The notes under the pieces are model-generated. The model saw only the letters and a list, made by a program, of their open reading frames with translations, made no database searches and had not been told where the DNA came from. Below, piece by piece: positions 1 to 5,163 of a stretch of 5,163 nt of DNA. Source of the DNA: Bacillota bacterium (GTDB lineage: Bacteria; Bacillota; Sulfobacillia; Sulfobacillales; Sulfobacillaceae); NCBI GenBank assembly GCA_021820675.1, contig JAKADI010000185.1, positions 1 to 5,163 of the forward strand. Reading direction: 5' to 3'. The position numbers and the translations under genes were made by a program. Positions within the stretch are counted from its first letter, which is position 1; each line of letters begins with the position of its first letter.

Positions 1-28
1 ATAGTAATGTTTCCCGCCGCGTGGATCC

Positions 29-1270
29 TTATGTATTCCACAAGACATCGTGTGGATAGTATAACCGCCGTATCACTTGCTTTTCCCGGGCAATGGCACT
101 CACCGGTTTCGACAAACGTGACATCTCCACCAGCGTCTTGGTGTCATCATCCCATAAAAAGAGCGCGCTGTCTTTATCCTTGCCATTTTCGGCTCCTAAA
201 TAGTAATCATAATAAACTGTACCGGTTTCGTCGACTACCAGATAGTAGCTCGGGTCGTATCCTTGGCACCTCACGGCCTGCAAAAGCCGTTCATAGGTTT
301 CGATACCCTGTTCGGGATATTCAATATACGTAAAAAGGTGGCGATTTAAAAAACGCCGGCACAAATCGCGGAGTATTGCATCAGAACTATTCTGCCAAAC
401 GTTGAACGCATTAAACAAGACCATATCATCCAAGGCGCAGTAACTCTCCAAATTCAAAGACCCGTTAAACAAATCCGCCAATGCAAAATGAGGCATGCTG
501 GGACCTTCCCCTTGTTGGATTAAATCCTTCACCCGCTTTAAAATCCCTTTTAAAATCACTTCGGCGGAACGGGAAACCGGATGAAAGTACACCTGCCAGT
601 ACATAAAATAACGTGCCAGCAAATAGGCTTCGACCGTATGTAAACCGGAACGTTTGACGACAATGCGTCCATCTAAAGGGCGCATTACGCGAATAATCCG
701 GGCTAAGTCAAATTTGCCATAGTCCACCCCGGTAAAGATGGAATCGCGCATTAAATAATCTAAACGGTCCGCGTCCAATTGTCCGCTAACCAAAGACACT
801 ACCAAAGACTGAGGATACGTCTTGTTGATGACATCCGCCACTGCTGCCGGGAGATTTCGGTCAACTTGCCTCAACACCTGATGAACTTCCGTCGAGGGGT
901 CGAGAATCAAGCGTTCGCTCCAAACTTCATGGCGCATGCCTATGACCTTTTCCAGCGCGTGGGAAAACGGGGCATGTCCAATATCATGCAGCAATCCGGC
1001 CACTAAGGCCAGCCGGTTGTATTCCGCCGGCCATTCATAGGCATTGCGGGCAAAGGCCTGGACAATTTGGCGGATCACCTCGTAGACCCCCAAAGAATGC
1101 GAAAAGCGGCTATGTTCTCCACCTGGATACGTCACATAAGACGTTCCCAACTGACGAATGCGTCTCATGCGCTGCATTTCTTTCGTATTAATCAGGTCCC
1201 AGATTAACGCATCATTGACATAAATGTAGCCGTGAACCGGATCTTTGAAAACCTTCTCCTCATCCAGCAT
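29..1270 (-). CDS. HD-domain phosphohydrolase, YwfO/SAMHD1-like (d)NTPase family
   Basis: Soluble cytoplasmic HD-superfamily metal-dependent phosphohydrolase, about 413 residues, near the usual size of YwfO-type proteins. Numbered from the first ATG at 1279, the HD metal site is complete: H61 in SRFSH, the H98-D99 doublet in LLHDIGH, and D171 in DADRLDYLMRD. R58, H61, H98, D99, D171, Y175 and D179 line up with SAMHD1 R164, H167, H206, D207, D311, Y315 and D319, so catalysis should be intact. The N-terminal KVFKDPVHGYIYV segment is typical of the family. The C-terminal part (about 260-416) is family-specific and holds acidic and tyrosine-rich stretches. I prefer the ATG at 1270 because GGGAG (1280-1284) lies 9 nt upstream of it; the ATG at 1279 directly abuts that SD. 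Known relatives hydrolyse dNTPs to nucleosides plus triphosphate, sometimes under nucleotide control, but substrate choice cannot be read here. It follows the small membrane-protein gene in the same direction. The family call is firm; the substrate is inference. Confidence 0.93.
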   Translation of the reverse strand: MLDEEKVFKDPVHGYIYVNDALIWDLINTKEMQRMRRIRQLGTSYVTYPGGEHSRFSHSLGVYEVIRQIVQAFARNAYEWPAEYNRLALVAGLLHDIGHAPFSHALEKVIGMRHEVWSERLILDPSTEVHQVLRQVDRNLPAAVADVINKTYPQSLVVSLVSGQLDADRLDYLMRDSIFTGVDYGKFDLARIIRVMRPLDGRIVVKRSGLHTVEAYLLARYFMYWQVYFHPVSRSAEVILKGILKRVKDLIQQGEGPSMPHFALADLFNGSLNLESYCALDDMVLFNAFNVWQNSSDAILRDLCRRFLNRHLFTYIEYPEQGIETYERLLQAVRCQGYDPSYYLVVDETGTVYYDYYLGAENGKDKDSALFLWDDDTKTLVEMSRLSKPVSAIAREKQVIRRLYYPHDVLWNT

Positions 1271-1275
1271 CCATG

Positions 1276-1314
1276 TCATCTCCCATTCGCCTGGGGAAAA
1301 CGAAAAAATGGCAT
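1276..1314 (-). CDS. Possible 12-codon leader ORF overlapping the HD gene start
   Basis: The minus strand reads AGAAGGA (1318-1324), then an ATG at 1312-1314 and a 12-residue peptide, MPFFRFPQANGR, ending in TGA at 1276-1278. That stop overlaps the first ATG of the HD ORF (1277-1279) as ATGA, the classic arrangement for translational coupling. The SD-to-ATG spacing is rather short (3 nt). No known attenuator sequence or run of one regulatory amino acid is visible. It may be a coupling device for the HD gene or simply chance in a 57-nt gap; there is no family evidence. Confidence 0.25.
   Translation of the reverse strand: MPFFRFPQANGR
1280..1284 (-). promoter_or_regulatory. Ribosome binding site deciding the HD gene start
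   Basis: On the minus strand GGGAG sits 9 nt before the ATG at 1270 and 0 nt before the ATG at 1279. The spacing favours the internal start, giving a protein that begins MLDEEKVFKDP. Initiation at 1279 would need another mechanism, such as coupling to the short upstream ORF. Confidence 0.5.
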
Positions 1315-1327
1315 CGTTCCTTCTCTT

Positions 1328-1558
1328 TTACTTTTTTCGCCACTGATGGATCGCGACTGCGATCGACATTCCGAGACCCAATAAGATCAAAAAAGCGCCA
1401 ATGTCACTCAAAAATGCCGCCTGCGCCCCTATGAGGCGTGAAAGGCCCATGATGATCAACCCGACCGCGATAACGACTGAGGAACGCGCCATCTTCTGGG
1501 CCATCCCCAATCCGATTCCCATGACGCCAATAATCACTTCCACCCACCCGAGAATCAT
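1328..1558 (-). CDS. Small three-helix membrane protein, unknown function
   Basis: A 76-residue hydrophobic protein with three predicted membrane helices at about residues 2-19, 27-43 and 50-70. Short polar turns separate them (around QKMARSS and GAQAAFLSD), and the tail HQWRKK is basic, which would suit a cytoplasmic C-terminus. I do not recognise a characterised family, and no catalytic motif is visible. The ATG at 1558 is preferred because AAAGGGGG (1567-1574) lies 8 nt upstream. A TTG at 1579 would add seven residues but would place the SD inside the gene. The gene is transcribed toward the HD phosphohydrolase and ends 57 nt before its preferred start, so the two may form an operon. The same stretch also encodes polar reading frames on both strands, but the membrane-like composition and SD make this frame the convincing one. 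Confidence 0.7.
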   Translation of the reverse strand: MILGWVEVIIGVMGIGLGMAQKMARSSVVIAVGLIIMGLSRLIGAQAAFLSDIGAFLILLGLGMSIAVAIHQWRKK

Positions 1559-1566
1559 CCCGTGTG

Positions 1567-1574
1567 CCCCCTTT
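1567..1574 (-). promoter_or_regulatory. Ribosome binding site of the small membrane-protein gene
   Basis: AAAGGGGG on the minus strand, 8 nt before the ATG at 1558. It decides that start over the upstream TTG at 1579. Confidence 0.55.
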
Positions 1575-1581
1575 AACAATT

Positions 1582-1587
1582 ATTTTA
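1582..1587 (-). promoter_or_regulatory. Candidate -10 element for the minus-strand genes
   Basis: TAAAAT on the minus strand, one mismatch from TATAAT, in an AT-rich stretch just upstream of the small membrane-protein gene. The region 16-19 nt further upstream holds no good -35 (best TTCCTG or TTTCCT). The implied leader would be very short, about 17 nt. This is a weak call. Confidence 0.25.
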
Positions 1588-1593
1588 CGAAAC

Positions 1594-1613
1594 TTTTCCC
1601 GGAAACAGGAAAA
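1594..1613. repeat. Inverted repeat in the divergent intergenic region
   Basis: TTTTCC (1594-1599) and GGAAAA (1608-1613) form 6-bp arms around an 8-nt centre. Nested inside is the compact dyad TTTCC-C-GGAAA (1595-1605). It lies where the -35 region of a minus-strand promoter would fall, so it could be an operator. It carries no U-tract that would make it a terminator. The site matches no regulator consensus that I know with confidence. Confidence 0.35.
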
Positions 1614-1657
1614 CATTAACGGGCTTTGTTCTTCACACCCTTCGAATCATCTTGACA

Positions 1658-1663
1658 TATCAT
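1658..1663 (+). promoter_or_regulatory. Candidate -10 element for the transporter gene
   Basis: TATCAT, one mismatch from TATAAT. Transcription would start near 1670 and leave a leader of about 25 nt including the SD. The nearest -35-like hexamer, TTCACA (1632-1637), is 20 nt away, which is too far for comfort. It is offered as the best-placed element in the gap and not as a firm promoter. Confidence 0.25.
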
Positions 1664-1672
1664 GACCATGAT
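1659..1672. repeat. Short palindrome upstream of the transporter gene
   Basis: ATCATG-AC-CATGAT is a perfect 6-bp inverted repeat with a 2-nt centre, 22 nt upstream of the transporter start. It overlaps a -10-like TATCAT (1658-1663) and follows TTGACA (1652-1657). A position just before the SD would suit a repressor site, for example for a metal-responsive regulator of the transporter. It does not resemble a Fur, MntR or DtxR box closely enough to name one. Confidence 0.35.
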
Positions 1673-1679
1673 TCGCCTC

Positions 1680-1685
1680 GGGGAG
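1680..1685 (+). promoter_or_regulatory. Ribosome binding site deciding the transporter start
   Basis: GGGGAG ends 9 nt before the ATG at 1695. The two ATGs further upstream (1662 and 1668) have no purine-rich SD before them, and translation from them would run through this SD and the palindrome. Confidence 0.6.
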
Positions 1686-1694
1686 CGTGATACG

Positions 1695-2912
1695 ATGCAA
1701 AGGCCATACCTGACAACACTGACGTCACGAAAACGTGCCAGGCTATTAGTGTGGATTTTAGCCATAGGCCCCGGAGTCTTGGGAATGGTTGCCGATAACG
1801 ATGCCGGAGGGATGTTGTCCTATCTCGTCACCGGATCGCAAAACCATCTCCAATGGTTTTTGCCAGCCCTTGTGATCATGGCTCCCCTGACCTATCTGAT
1901 TCAAGAGTTGGCCTTACGGGTGGCTCTAGCCACTCATCTCCCTTACAGCCAGATTGTGTCCCGAAAATTTGGCCAGCCCTTGGCCAAATTGAATGCCGTT
2001 GTCCTTCATCTTTTAAATACTGCCATCTTAATCACCGAATTTATTGGAATGACCTCCGCGTTAACCTTGCTAGGCATTCCCTGGACCCTCGGACTTATTC
2101 TGTCCTTATCCCTCGTGTTGGGTATCACCTCCTTTAGACGATACCAGCAAATGGAACGCGTATTATTACTCCTGGCCATTGCCAATATGGCCTTTATTCC
2201 TGCCCTCTTTACCATACATCCTGCTGTTCATACCTGGAGTAGCGCGTTTTCCGGTTCTTTTAATGGTGAAACGGCCTTTTTATTGTTGTCCCTGGCCGGC
2301 AACGCTATTGCTCCTTGGATGATCTTTTGGCAGCAGAATGCCGTGTGGGCCGGTAATGTGGAAAATTTGGAAGCCGGTCGCAAGGACATTCGCATGGGTA
2401 TTACCGTCCAAGTCATCATGGCTACGGTAGTGATGCTCATTGGCGCGTTGGCCGCCCACTCCATGACCCAAGGCCGTAATCCCCTGCTGTGGCTCACCCA
2501 CTACGGTGGGCCGACCACGGCCGGTCTCTTTGCCATAGGACTCTTTGATGCGGGATTTTTGGCTGCATCCACCATTTCGGTCTCATCCGCGTGGATGGTG
2601 CAAGAAGCCTTCGGAAGCGTCCAAGACCGCGGACAAAGTCCTACCCAAGGTCCCTTCGCGATTCTCCATATCATTACCGTATCCGTAGCGGCGTTAATCG
2701 TTCTGATGCCGAACTTGTCGGCTGCCTCCATTGCGCTATGGGCTCAGGCACTGGGAGCTCTATGGATGCCGGTCAGTCTGGCCATTTTGGGCCTGATTGC
2801 CGCAGATCGCCATATCATGGGGCCAATGGCCATTCATCGCCGCCGGCGAATCCTGCTCATTACCACTATCGTAATATTCATATTACTAGCCTTAGGCAAC
2901 GCCGTACCCTAA
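1695..2912 (+). CDS. NRAMP-family (SLC11-like) cation transporter with altered metal-site motifs
   Basis: Integral membrane transporter of 405 residues with about 11 hydrophobic helices, the usual NRAMP count (roughly 17-46, 52-78, 97-122, 125-145, 154-174, 192-218, 236-258, 274-300, 321-338, 342-370, 385-402). Helix 1 carries the family GPG (25-27) followed by ADNDAGG (33-39), where canonical NRAMPs have DPGN: the Asp (D36) is kept, Pro becomes A37 and Asn becomes G39. Helix 6 reads GNAIAPWM (202-209), where the canonical motif is MPH: the metal-binding Met becomes A206, Pro is kept and His becomes W208. The DNDAGG/APWM pair recalls a divergent bacterial branch annotated as NRAMP-like. Canonical members import Mn2+ or Fe2+ with protons; loss of the Met sulfur ligand suggests different selectivity, perhaps for a harder ion such as Mg2+. 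The loop around 255-272 and the basic HRRRR (381-385) before the last helix are otherwise unremarkable. It is probably monocistronic: it is divergent from the genes on its left and 153 bp from those on its right. Fold is confident; substrate is open. Confidence 0.88.
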   Translation: MQRPYLTTLTSRKRARLLVWILAIGPGVLGMVADNDAGGMLSYLVTGSQNHLQWFLPALVIMAPLTYLIQELALRVALATHLPYSQIVSRKFGQPLAKLNAVVLHLLNTAILITEFIGMTSALTLLGIPWTLGLILSLSLVLGITSFRRYQQMERVLLLLAIANMAFIPALFTIHPAVHTWSSAFSGSFNGETAFLLLSLAGNAIAPWMIFWQQNAVWAGNVENLEAGRKDIRMGITVQVIMATVVMLIGALAAHSMTQGRNPLLWLTHYGGPTTAGLFAIGLFDAGFLAASTISVSSAWMVQEAFGSVQDRGQSPTQGPFAILHIITVSVAALIVLMPNLSAASIALWAQALGALWMPVSLAILGLIAADRHIMGPMAIHRRRRILLITTIVIFILLALGNAVP

Positions 2913-2984
2913 GCACAATCCCCCTGCTTTATACTGGACACAGATGCGCCGCGCCTGATCGAGGCGGATACTCCGAAAGTCTAT

Positions 2985-3016
2985 TTCCCGTCATAGCAAA
3001 TATTCGCTATGATAAT
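2985..3016 (+). promoter_or_regulatory. Candidate promoter of the peptidase-acetyltransferase unit
   Basis: TATGAT (3008-3013) or the overlapping GATAAT (3011-3016) makes a good -10 box. The hexamer 17 nt upstream of the first, TTCCCG (2985-2990), is a weak -35, so an activator may assist or recognition may rest mainly on the -10. Transcription would start around 3020-3024 and leave a leader of about 45 nt before the ATG at 3066. Confidence 0.45.
2991..3012. promoter_or_regulatory. 22-bp near-perfect palindrome, probable operator
   Basis: Arms TCATAGC (2991-2997) and GCTATGA (3006-3012) flank an AT-rich centre built on AATATT (2999-3004). Only one symmetric pair, 2998 against 3005, breaks the dyad. 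It overlaps the left part of the -10-like TATGATAAT and lies 54-75 bp before the peptidase start. A dimeric repressor bound here would block that promoter. The regulator is not identifiable from the site. The centre could also form an 8-nt hairpin loop, but there is no T-run, so termination is unlikely. Confidence 0.55.
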
Positions 3017-3052
3017 AACGACTGCCGGGGTGTCTGACGCACGACATTTATT

Positions 3053-3060
3053 AGGAGAGG
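3053..3060 (+). promoter_or_regulatory. Ribosome binding site deciding the peptidase start
   Basis: AGGAGAGG lies 5 nt before the ATG at 3066. It excludes the upstream in-frame ATG at 3009, which has no SD and lies inside the palindrome/-10 region. Confidence 0.75.
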
Positions 3061-3065
3061 ATTAC

Positions 3066-4478
3066 ATGCCATCACGGGATACCGACAAGGTGTTGGCCTA
3101 TTTGCAAAGCCACCATTCGCAATATCGGCGCGAACTGGTTGAGTTTTTACAAATCCCTAGTATTTCCGCGTTAAGCGATCATAAAGCCGACGTTCACCGC
3201 ACGGCTCAATGGCTGGCGGCACGCCTGCGCCAAGCCGGGATCCCTCGGGTTCAAATTGATGAAACCCCAGGTCACCCGATCGTGTACGGAGAAGTGATAA
3301 CCGATCCCGGCAATCCCACAATTTTAGTCTATGGACATTATGATGTTCAGCCCGTGGACCCGCTTGAGCAATGGACCAACCCACCATTTTCCCCGGCAAT
3401 TATTGACAATATCCTGTATGCACGCGGATCCAGTGATGATAAAGGGCAAGTTTACATGCAAATTATTGCCGCCGAAGCCTGGTTAAAAACCCATACGCTT
3501 CCGGTGAATTTGAAATTTCTGTTTGAAGGCGAAGAAGAAATCGGCAGCATTCACCTCGCCGAGTACATTCAGATGCACCAGCAGGAACTGCACGCCGATG
3601 TGGCCGTCATCTCGGACACTCCCATGTTTGCCCCGGGCGTCCCCGCCGTATGTTATGGATTACGCGGGCTGGCAACCCTGGAGATTCACATCGACGGCCC
3701 GCATCAAGATTTGCATTCGGGCGTATTTGGCGGGGCGGTCGCAAACCCAGCGCACGTCATGGCTCAACTGATTGCAGATATGCACGACGATCAAGGTCGG
3801 GTCCTCATTCCGGGGTTCTATGATCACGTCGACGCGCTCAGTGATGAAGAGCGGAAAAATTTTTCATCCCTGCCCTTCGACCAAGAGGCCTTTCAACAAG
3901 GAACCGGAGTTCCCCAATTATATGGGGAAATCGGCTATAGCACCTTGGAACGCGTTTGGAGCCGACCCACTTTGGAAGTCAACGGCATGTGGTCAGGATT
4001 TATTGGCGAAGGCCGGAAGACAAGTGTTCCCCACAGCGCCCACGCCAAAATTTCCTGTCGGTTAGTTCCCCATCAGGACCCGGATCGGGTCTTGGACCAC
4101 GTCATTCGTTTCATCCACGACCACTGCCCTCCATACGTGAACGTGCAGATTGAACGGGGAGAAGGAGATCCCGGCACACTAACGCCCATCACACACTTTG
4201 CCACCCAAGCAGCTGTTCAAGCTATCCGCGAAATCTACAAAAAAGATGCCGCATTTATTCGTATGGGGGGATCCATCCCGGTGGTCGTTACCTTTGCCCA
4301 GGTGTTAAAGATACCGACGGTTCTTCTGGGGTTTGCTCTTCCGGACGAAAATTTCCACGCCCCTAATGAACATTTCCATTTGGACAATTTTGACAAAGGA
4401 GCCGAAACCATCGCGATGCTGTGGCCACTACTCAAGCAAACGTATCTGGTGCAAGGAGGCCATCATGACAATCCCTGA
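3066..4478 (+). CDS. M20-family metallodipeptidase (carnosinase/Dug1-like)
   Basis: Cytoplasmic di-zinc (or Mn) aminoacyl-dipeptidase of 470 residues, the normal length for M20 dipeptidases; no signal peptide is seen. All catalytic elements are visible: H91 and D93 in YGHYDVQP, the bridging D124 in RGSSDDKG, general base E157 and metal ligand E158 in EGEEEIGS, D184 in VISDTP, and the last metal ligand H431 in ENFHAPNE. The lid/dimerisation domain begins near [10 protein letters not shown] (198-207) and carries H217 in DLHSGVFGG, the His that in relatives reaches the partner subunit's active site. GGSIPVV (401-407) is also typical. The strong SD 5 nt upstream fixes the start. The gene overlaps the serine O-acetyltransferase gene by 14 bp, so the two share an mRNA. 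Relatives cleave carnosine-like, Cys-Gly or other dipeptides; the neighbour makes a Cys-Gly-type substrate attractive, but this is inference. Some M20 relatives are deacylases or desuccinylases, yet the H91/EGEEEIGS context favours a dipeptidase. Confidence 0.93.
   Translation: MPSRDTDKVLAYLQSHHSQYRRELVEFLQIPSISALSDHKADVHRTAQWLAARLRQAGIPRVQIDETPGHPIVYGEVITDPGNPTILVYGHYDVQPVDPLEQWTNPPFSPAIIDNILYARGSSDDKGQVYMQIIAAEAWLKTHTLPVNLKFLFEGEEEIGSIHLAEYIQMHQQELHADVAVISDTPMFAPGVPAVCYGLRGLATLEIHIDGPHQDLHSGVFGGAVANPAHVMAQLIADMHDDQGRVLIPGFYDHVDALSDEERKNFSSLPFDQEAFQQGTGVPQLYGEIGYSTLERVWSRPTLEVNGMWSGFIGEGRKTSVPHSAHAKISCRLVPHQDPDRVLDHVIRFIHDHCPPYVNVQIERGEGDPGTLTPITHFATQAAVQAIREIYKKDAAFIRMGGSIPVVVTFAQVLKIPTVLLGFALPDENFHAPNEHFHLDNFDKGAETIAMLWPLLKQTYLVQGGHHDNP
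4453..4459 (+). promoter_or_regulatory. Ribosome binding site of the acetyltransferase, inside the peptidase gene
   Basis: AAGGAGG, a full SD core, lies 5 nt before the ATG at 4465 and within the last codons of the peptidase gene. Ribosomes ending at 4478 pass directly over it, which supports translational coupling. Confidence 0.8.
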
Positions 4479-5163
4479 ATTTCGTATTGAAACGCTCTCG
4501 CAAATCGTTCGGAATCTGGCCCAATATGATGCAAGTTCTACCGTCAACTCGGCTCAGGCCACCCCGACGACCCGACGAGCCACCGAAAACCTCATTTGGC
4601 GTCTTGAAAGCCTGTTGTTCCCCTTTGAACATCCCTGGACCGAGGCGGTAGAGGCGCAGGGAACAGCTGCCCGCATCGAATTATTGGGTCGAATTATCTG
4701 GGATTTAGCACATCAAATTCACCGCGGCCATCCACACGATTGCGCCGACGATCCGTGCCCAATTTTGACAGAGGCTTTCAGCACCGCCGTGGTCTTCAGT
4801 AAACGCCTGCCGTCTTTGCAAGCCCTGTTGTATAGGGATGTCGAGGCCGCCTACCAAGGGGATCCGGCAGCTAGAAACCCTTCGGAAGTCGTATCCACAT
4901 ACCCCGGGTTTTATGCGATTATGGTATACAGATTGGCGCATGAGCTGTTTTCACTGCACGTGCCGCTACTACCGCGCTTAATGACAGAAATTGCTCACAG
5001 CCAGACCGGCATCGACATTCATCCCGGTGCTCAAATTGGTTCCAGTTTCTTCATCGACCACGGGACTGGTGTCGTTATCGGTGAAACCACCCAGGTCGGT
5101 GACCAAGTCACGTTATACCAAGGGGGGACCCTCGGGGCGTTGAATTTTCCCCGGGATCTGCAA
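4465..5163 (+). CDS. Serine O-acetyltransferase, EpsC-type (partial, runs off right edge)
   Basis: Transfers acetyl from acetyl-CoA to L-serine to give O-acetylserine, the first step of cysteine synthesis. The 233 visible residues cover the helical N-terminal domain and the start of the left-handed beta-helix; the C-terminal part is outside the window. Diagnostic stretches are [12 protein letters not shown] (125-136), [19 protein letters not shown] (142-160), [12 protein letters not shown] (181-192), [10 protein letters not shown] (198-207) and [14 protein letters not shown] (216-229). D184 and H199 match the catalytic Asp143 and His158 of Escherichia coli CysE. The long N-terminal region and GAL after TLG are features of the EpsC-like branch, not the short CysE form. 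C93 and C98 (CADDPC) lie in the N-terminal domain, where some EpsC-like proteins also carry paired cysteines; a redox or metal role is speculative. A perfect SD and the 14-bp overlap with the peptidase gene fix the start. Any cysteine-synthase partner gene would lie beyond the edge. Confidence 0.93.
   Translation, partial: MTIPEFRIETLSQIVRNLAQYDASSTVNSAQATPTTRRATENLIWRLESLLFPFEHPWTEAVEAQGTAARIELLGRIIWDLAHQIHRGHPHDCADDPCPILTEAFSTAVVFSKRLPSLQALLYRDVEAAYQGDPAARNPSEVVSTYPGFYAIMVYRLAHELFSLHVPLLPRLMTEIAHSQTGIDIHPGAQIGSSFFIDHGTGVVIGETTQVGDQVTLYQGGTLGALNFPRDLQ

Larger units (their letters stand above)
2913..3065. other. Intergenic region between transporter and peptidase genes
   Basis: This 153-bp non-coding gap holds a weak GC-rich hairpin (2952-2966), a 22-bp palindrome (2991-3012), a promoter-like TATGATAAT (3008-3016) and the peptidase SD (3053-3060). 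I see no convincing intrinsic terminator for the transporter, because the hairpin lacks a T-run. I also see no T-box or SAM-riboswitch hallmark that would place the downstream acetyltransferase under a known cysteine or methionine riboswitch. Confidence 0.6.

Noticed and set aside
7..333. Plus-strand 108-residue reading frame
   Set aside because: It lies opposite the C-terminal part of the HD gene, has no SD and its composition resembles no protein family. It is a shadow frame.
1404..1616. Overlapping polar reading frames on both strands around 1401-1619
   Set aside because: They are alternative frames of the small membrane-protein gene. They lack an SD and have low-complexity, unlikely compositions, while the chosen frame has coherent membrane helices.
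1652..1657. Perfect TTGACA as a plus-strand -35 box
   Set aside because: At 16-18 nt downstream the sequence is GC-rich (GCCTCG region) with no -10. The hexamer is perfect, but no promoter can be built from it in the expected geometry.
1662..1694. Upstream ATG starts (1662, 1668) for the transporter
   Set aside because: They have no SD, and the extra residues would be encoded by the palindrome and the true SD region. The ATG at 1695 has GGGGAG at good spacing.
2930..2935. TATACT just after the transporter stop as a -10 box
   Set aside because: No acceptable -35 is found 16-18 nt upstream. The TATGATAAT nearer the peptidase gene is better placed.
2952..2966. Hairpin CGCCT-GATCG-AGGCG as a terminator after the transporter gene
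   Set aside because: The stem is only 5 bp and no T-run follows, so it does not meet the pattern of an intrinsic terminator.
2591..3037. Plus-strand 148-residue reading frame
   Set aside because: It overlaps the transporter gene out of frame and runs through the intergenic palindrome. It has no SD and no recognisable motif.
3009..3065. ATG at 3009 as the peptidase start
   Set aside because: It falls within the palindrome and -10 region, has no SD, and would add 19 residues absent from the usual M20 N-terminus. The ATG at 3066 has a strong SD.
1..5163. A new defence system, mobile element or CRISPR-like structure
   Set aside because: All large genes belong to recognisable housekeeping or metabolic families with intact motifs. 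No direct-repeat arrays, terminal repeats, integrase, transposase or toxin-antitoxin-like pairs were seen.

Overview
The window looks like ordinary chromosomal DNA from a Gram-positive-type (Firmicutes-like) bacterium. The base composition is balanced (about half G+C by eye), the Shine-Dalgarno (SD) sequences are strong and purine-rich, and genes are tightly packed. The gene families also fit: a YwfO-like HD phosphohydrolase and an EpsC-type serine O-acetyltransferase. An acidophilic or thermophilic lineage such as Sulfobacillus is possible, but that is an impression and not something the sequence proves. There are no RNA genes, insertion sequences, CRISPR arrays or phage genes.

Layout: two genes on the minus strand (1558 down to 29) encode a 76-residue, three-helix membrane protein and then an HD-domain phosphohydrolase with an intact metal site. 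They are 57 nt apart, with a possible 12-codon leader ORF in the gap. A divergent region of about 136 bp (1559-1694), containing two small dyads, separates them from a plus-strand NRAMP-family (SLC11-like) transporter (1695-2912). After a 153-bp gap with a 22-bp near-perfect palindrome overlapping a TATGATAAT promoter-like element, a second plus-strand unit starts. It contains an M20-family metallodipeptidase (3066-4478) and, overlapping it by 14 bp, a serine O-acetyltransferase that runs off the right edge (4465 to beyond 5163).

How the genes work together: the dipeptidase and acetyltransferase are almost certainly co-transcribed and translationally coupled. Serine O-acetyltransferase makes O-acetylserine, the carbon skeleton for cysteine. 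An M20 dipeptidase of the carnosinase/Dug1-like type could release amino acids, perhaps from Cys-Gly-type dipeptides, so a shared role in cysteine or sulfur supply is a reasonable inference. The transporter departs from the canonical NRAMP metal-site motifs (DAGG for DPGN, APW for MPH), so its substrate may not be Mn2+/Fe2+. The HD protein probably acts on (d)NTPs or another phosphorylated nucleotide.

I did not find a clearly new multi-gene system. The points most worth a second look are the altered transporter site, the palindrome in front of the peptidase-acetyltransferase unit, and the coupling of those two genes.
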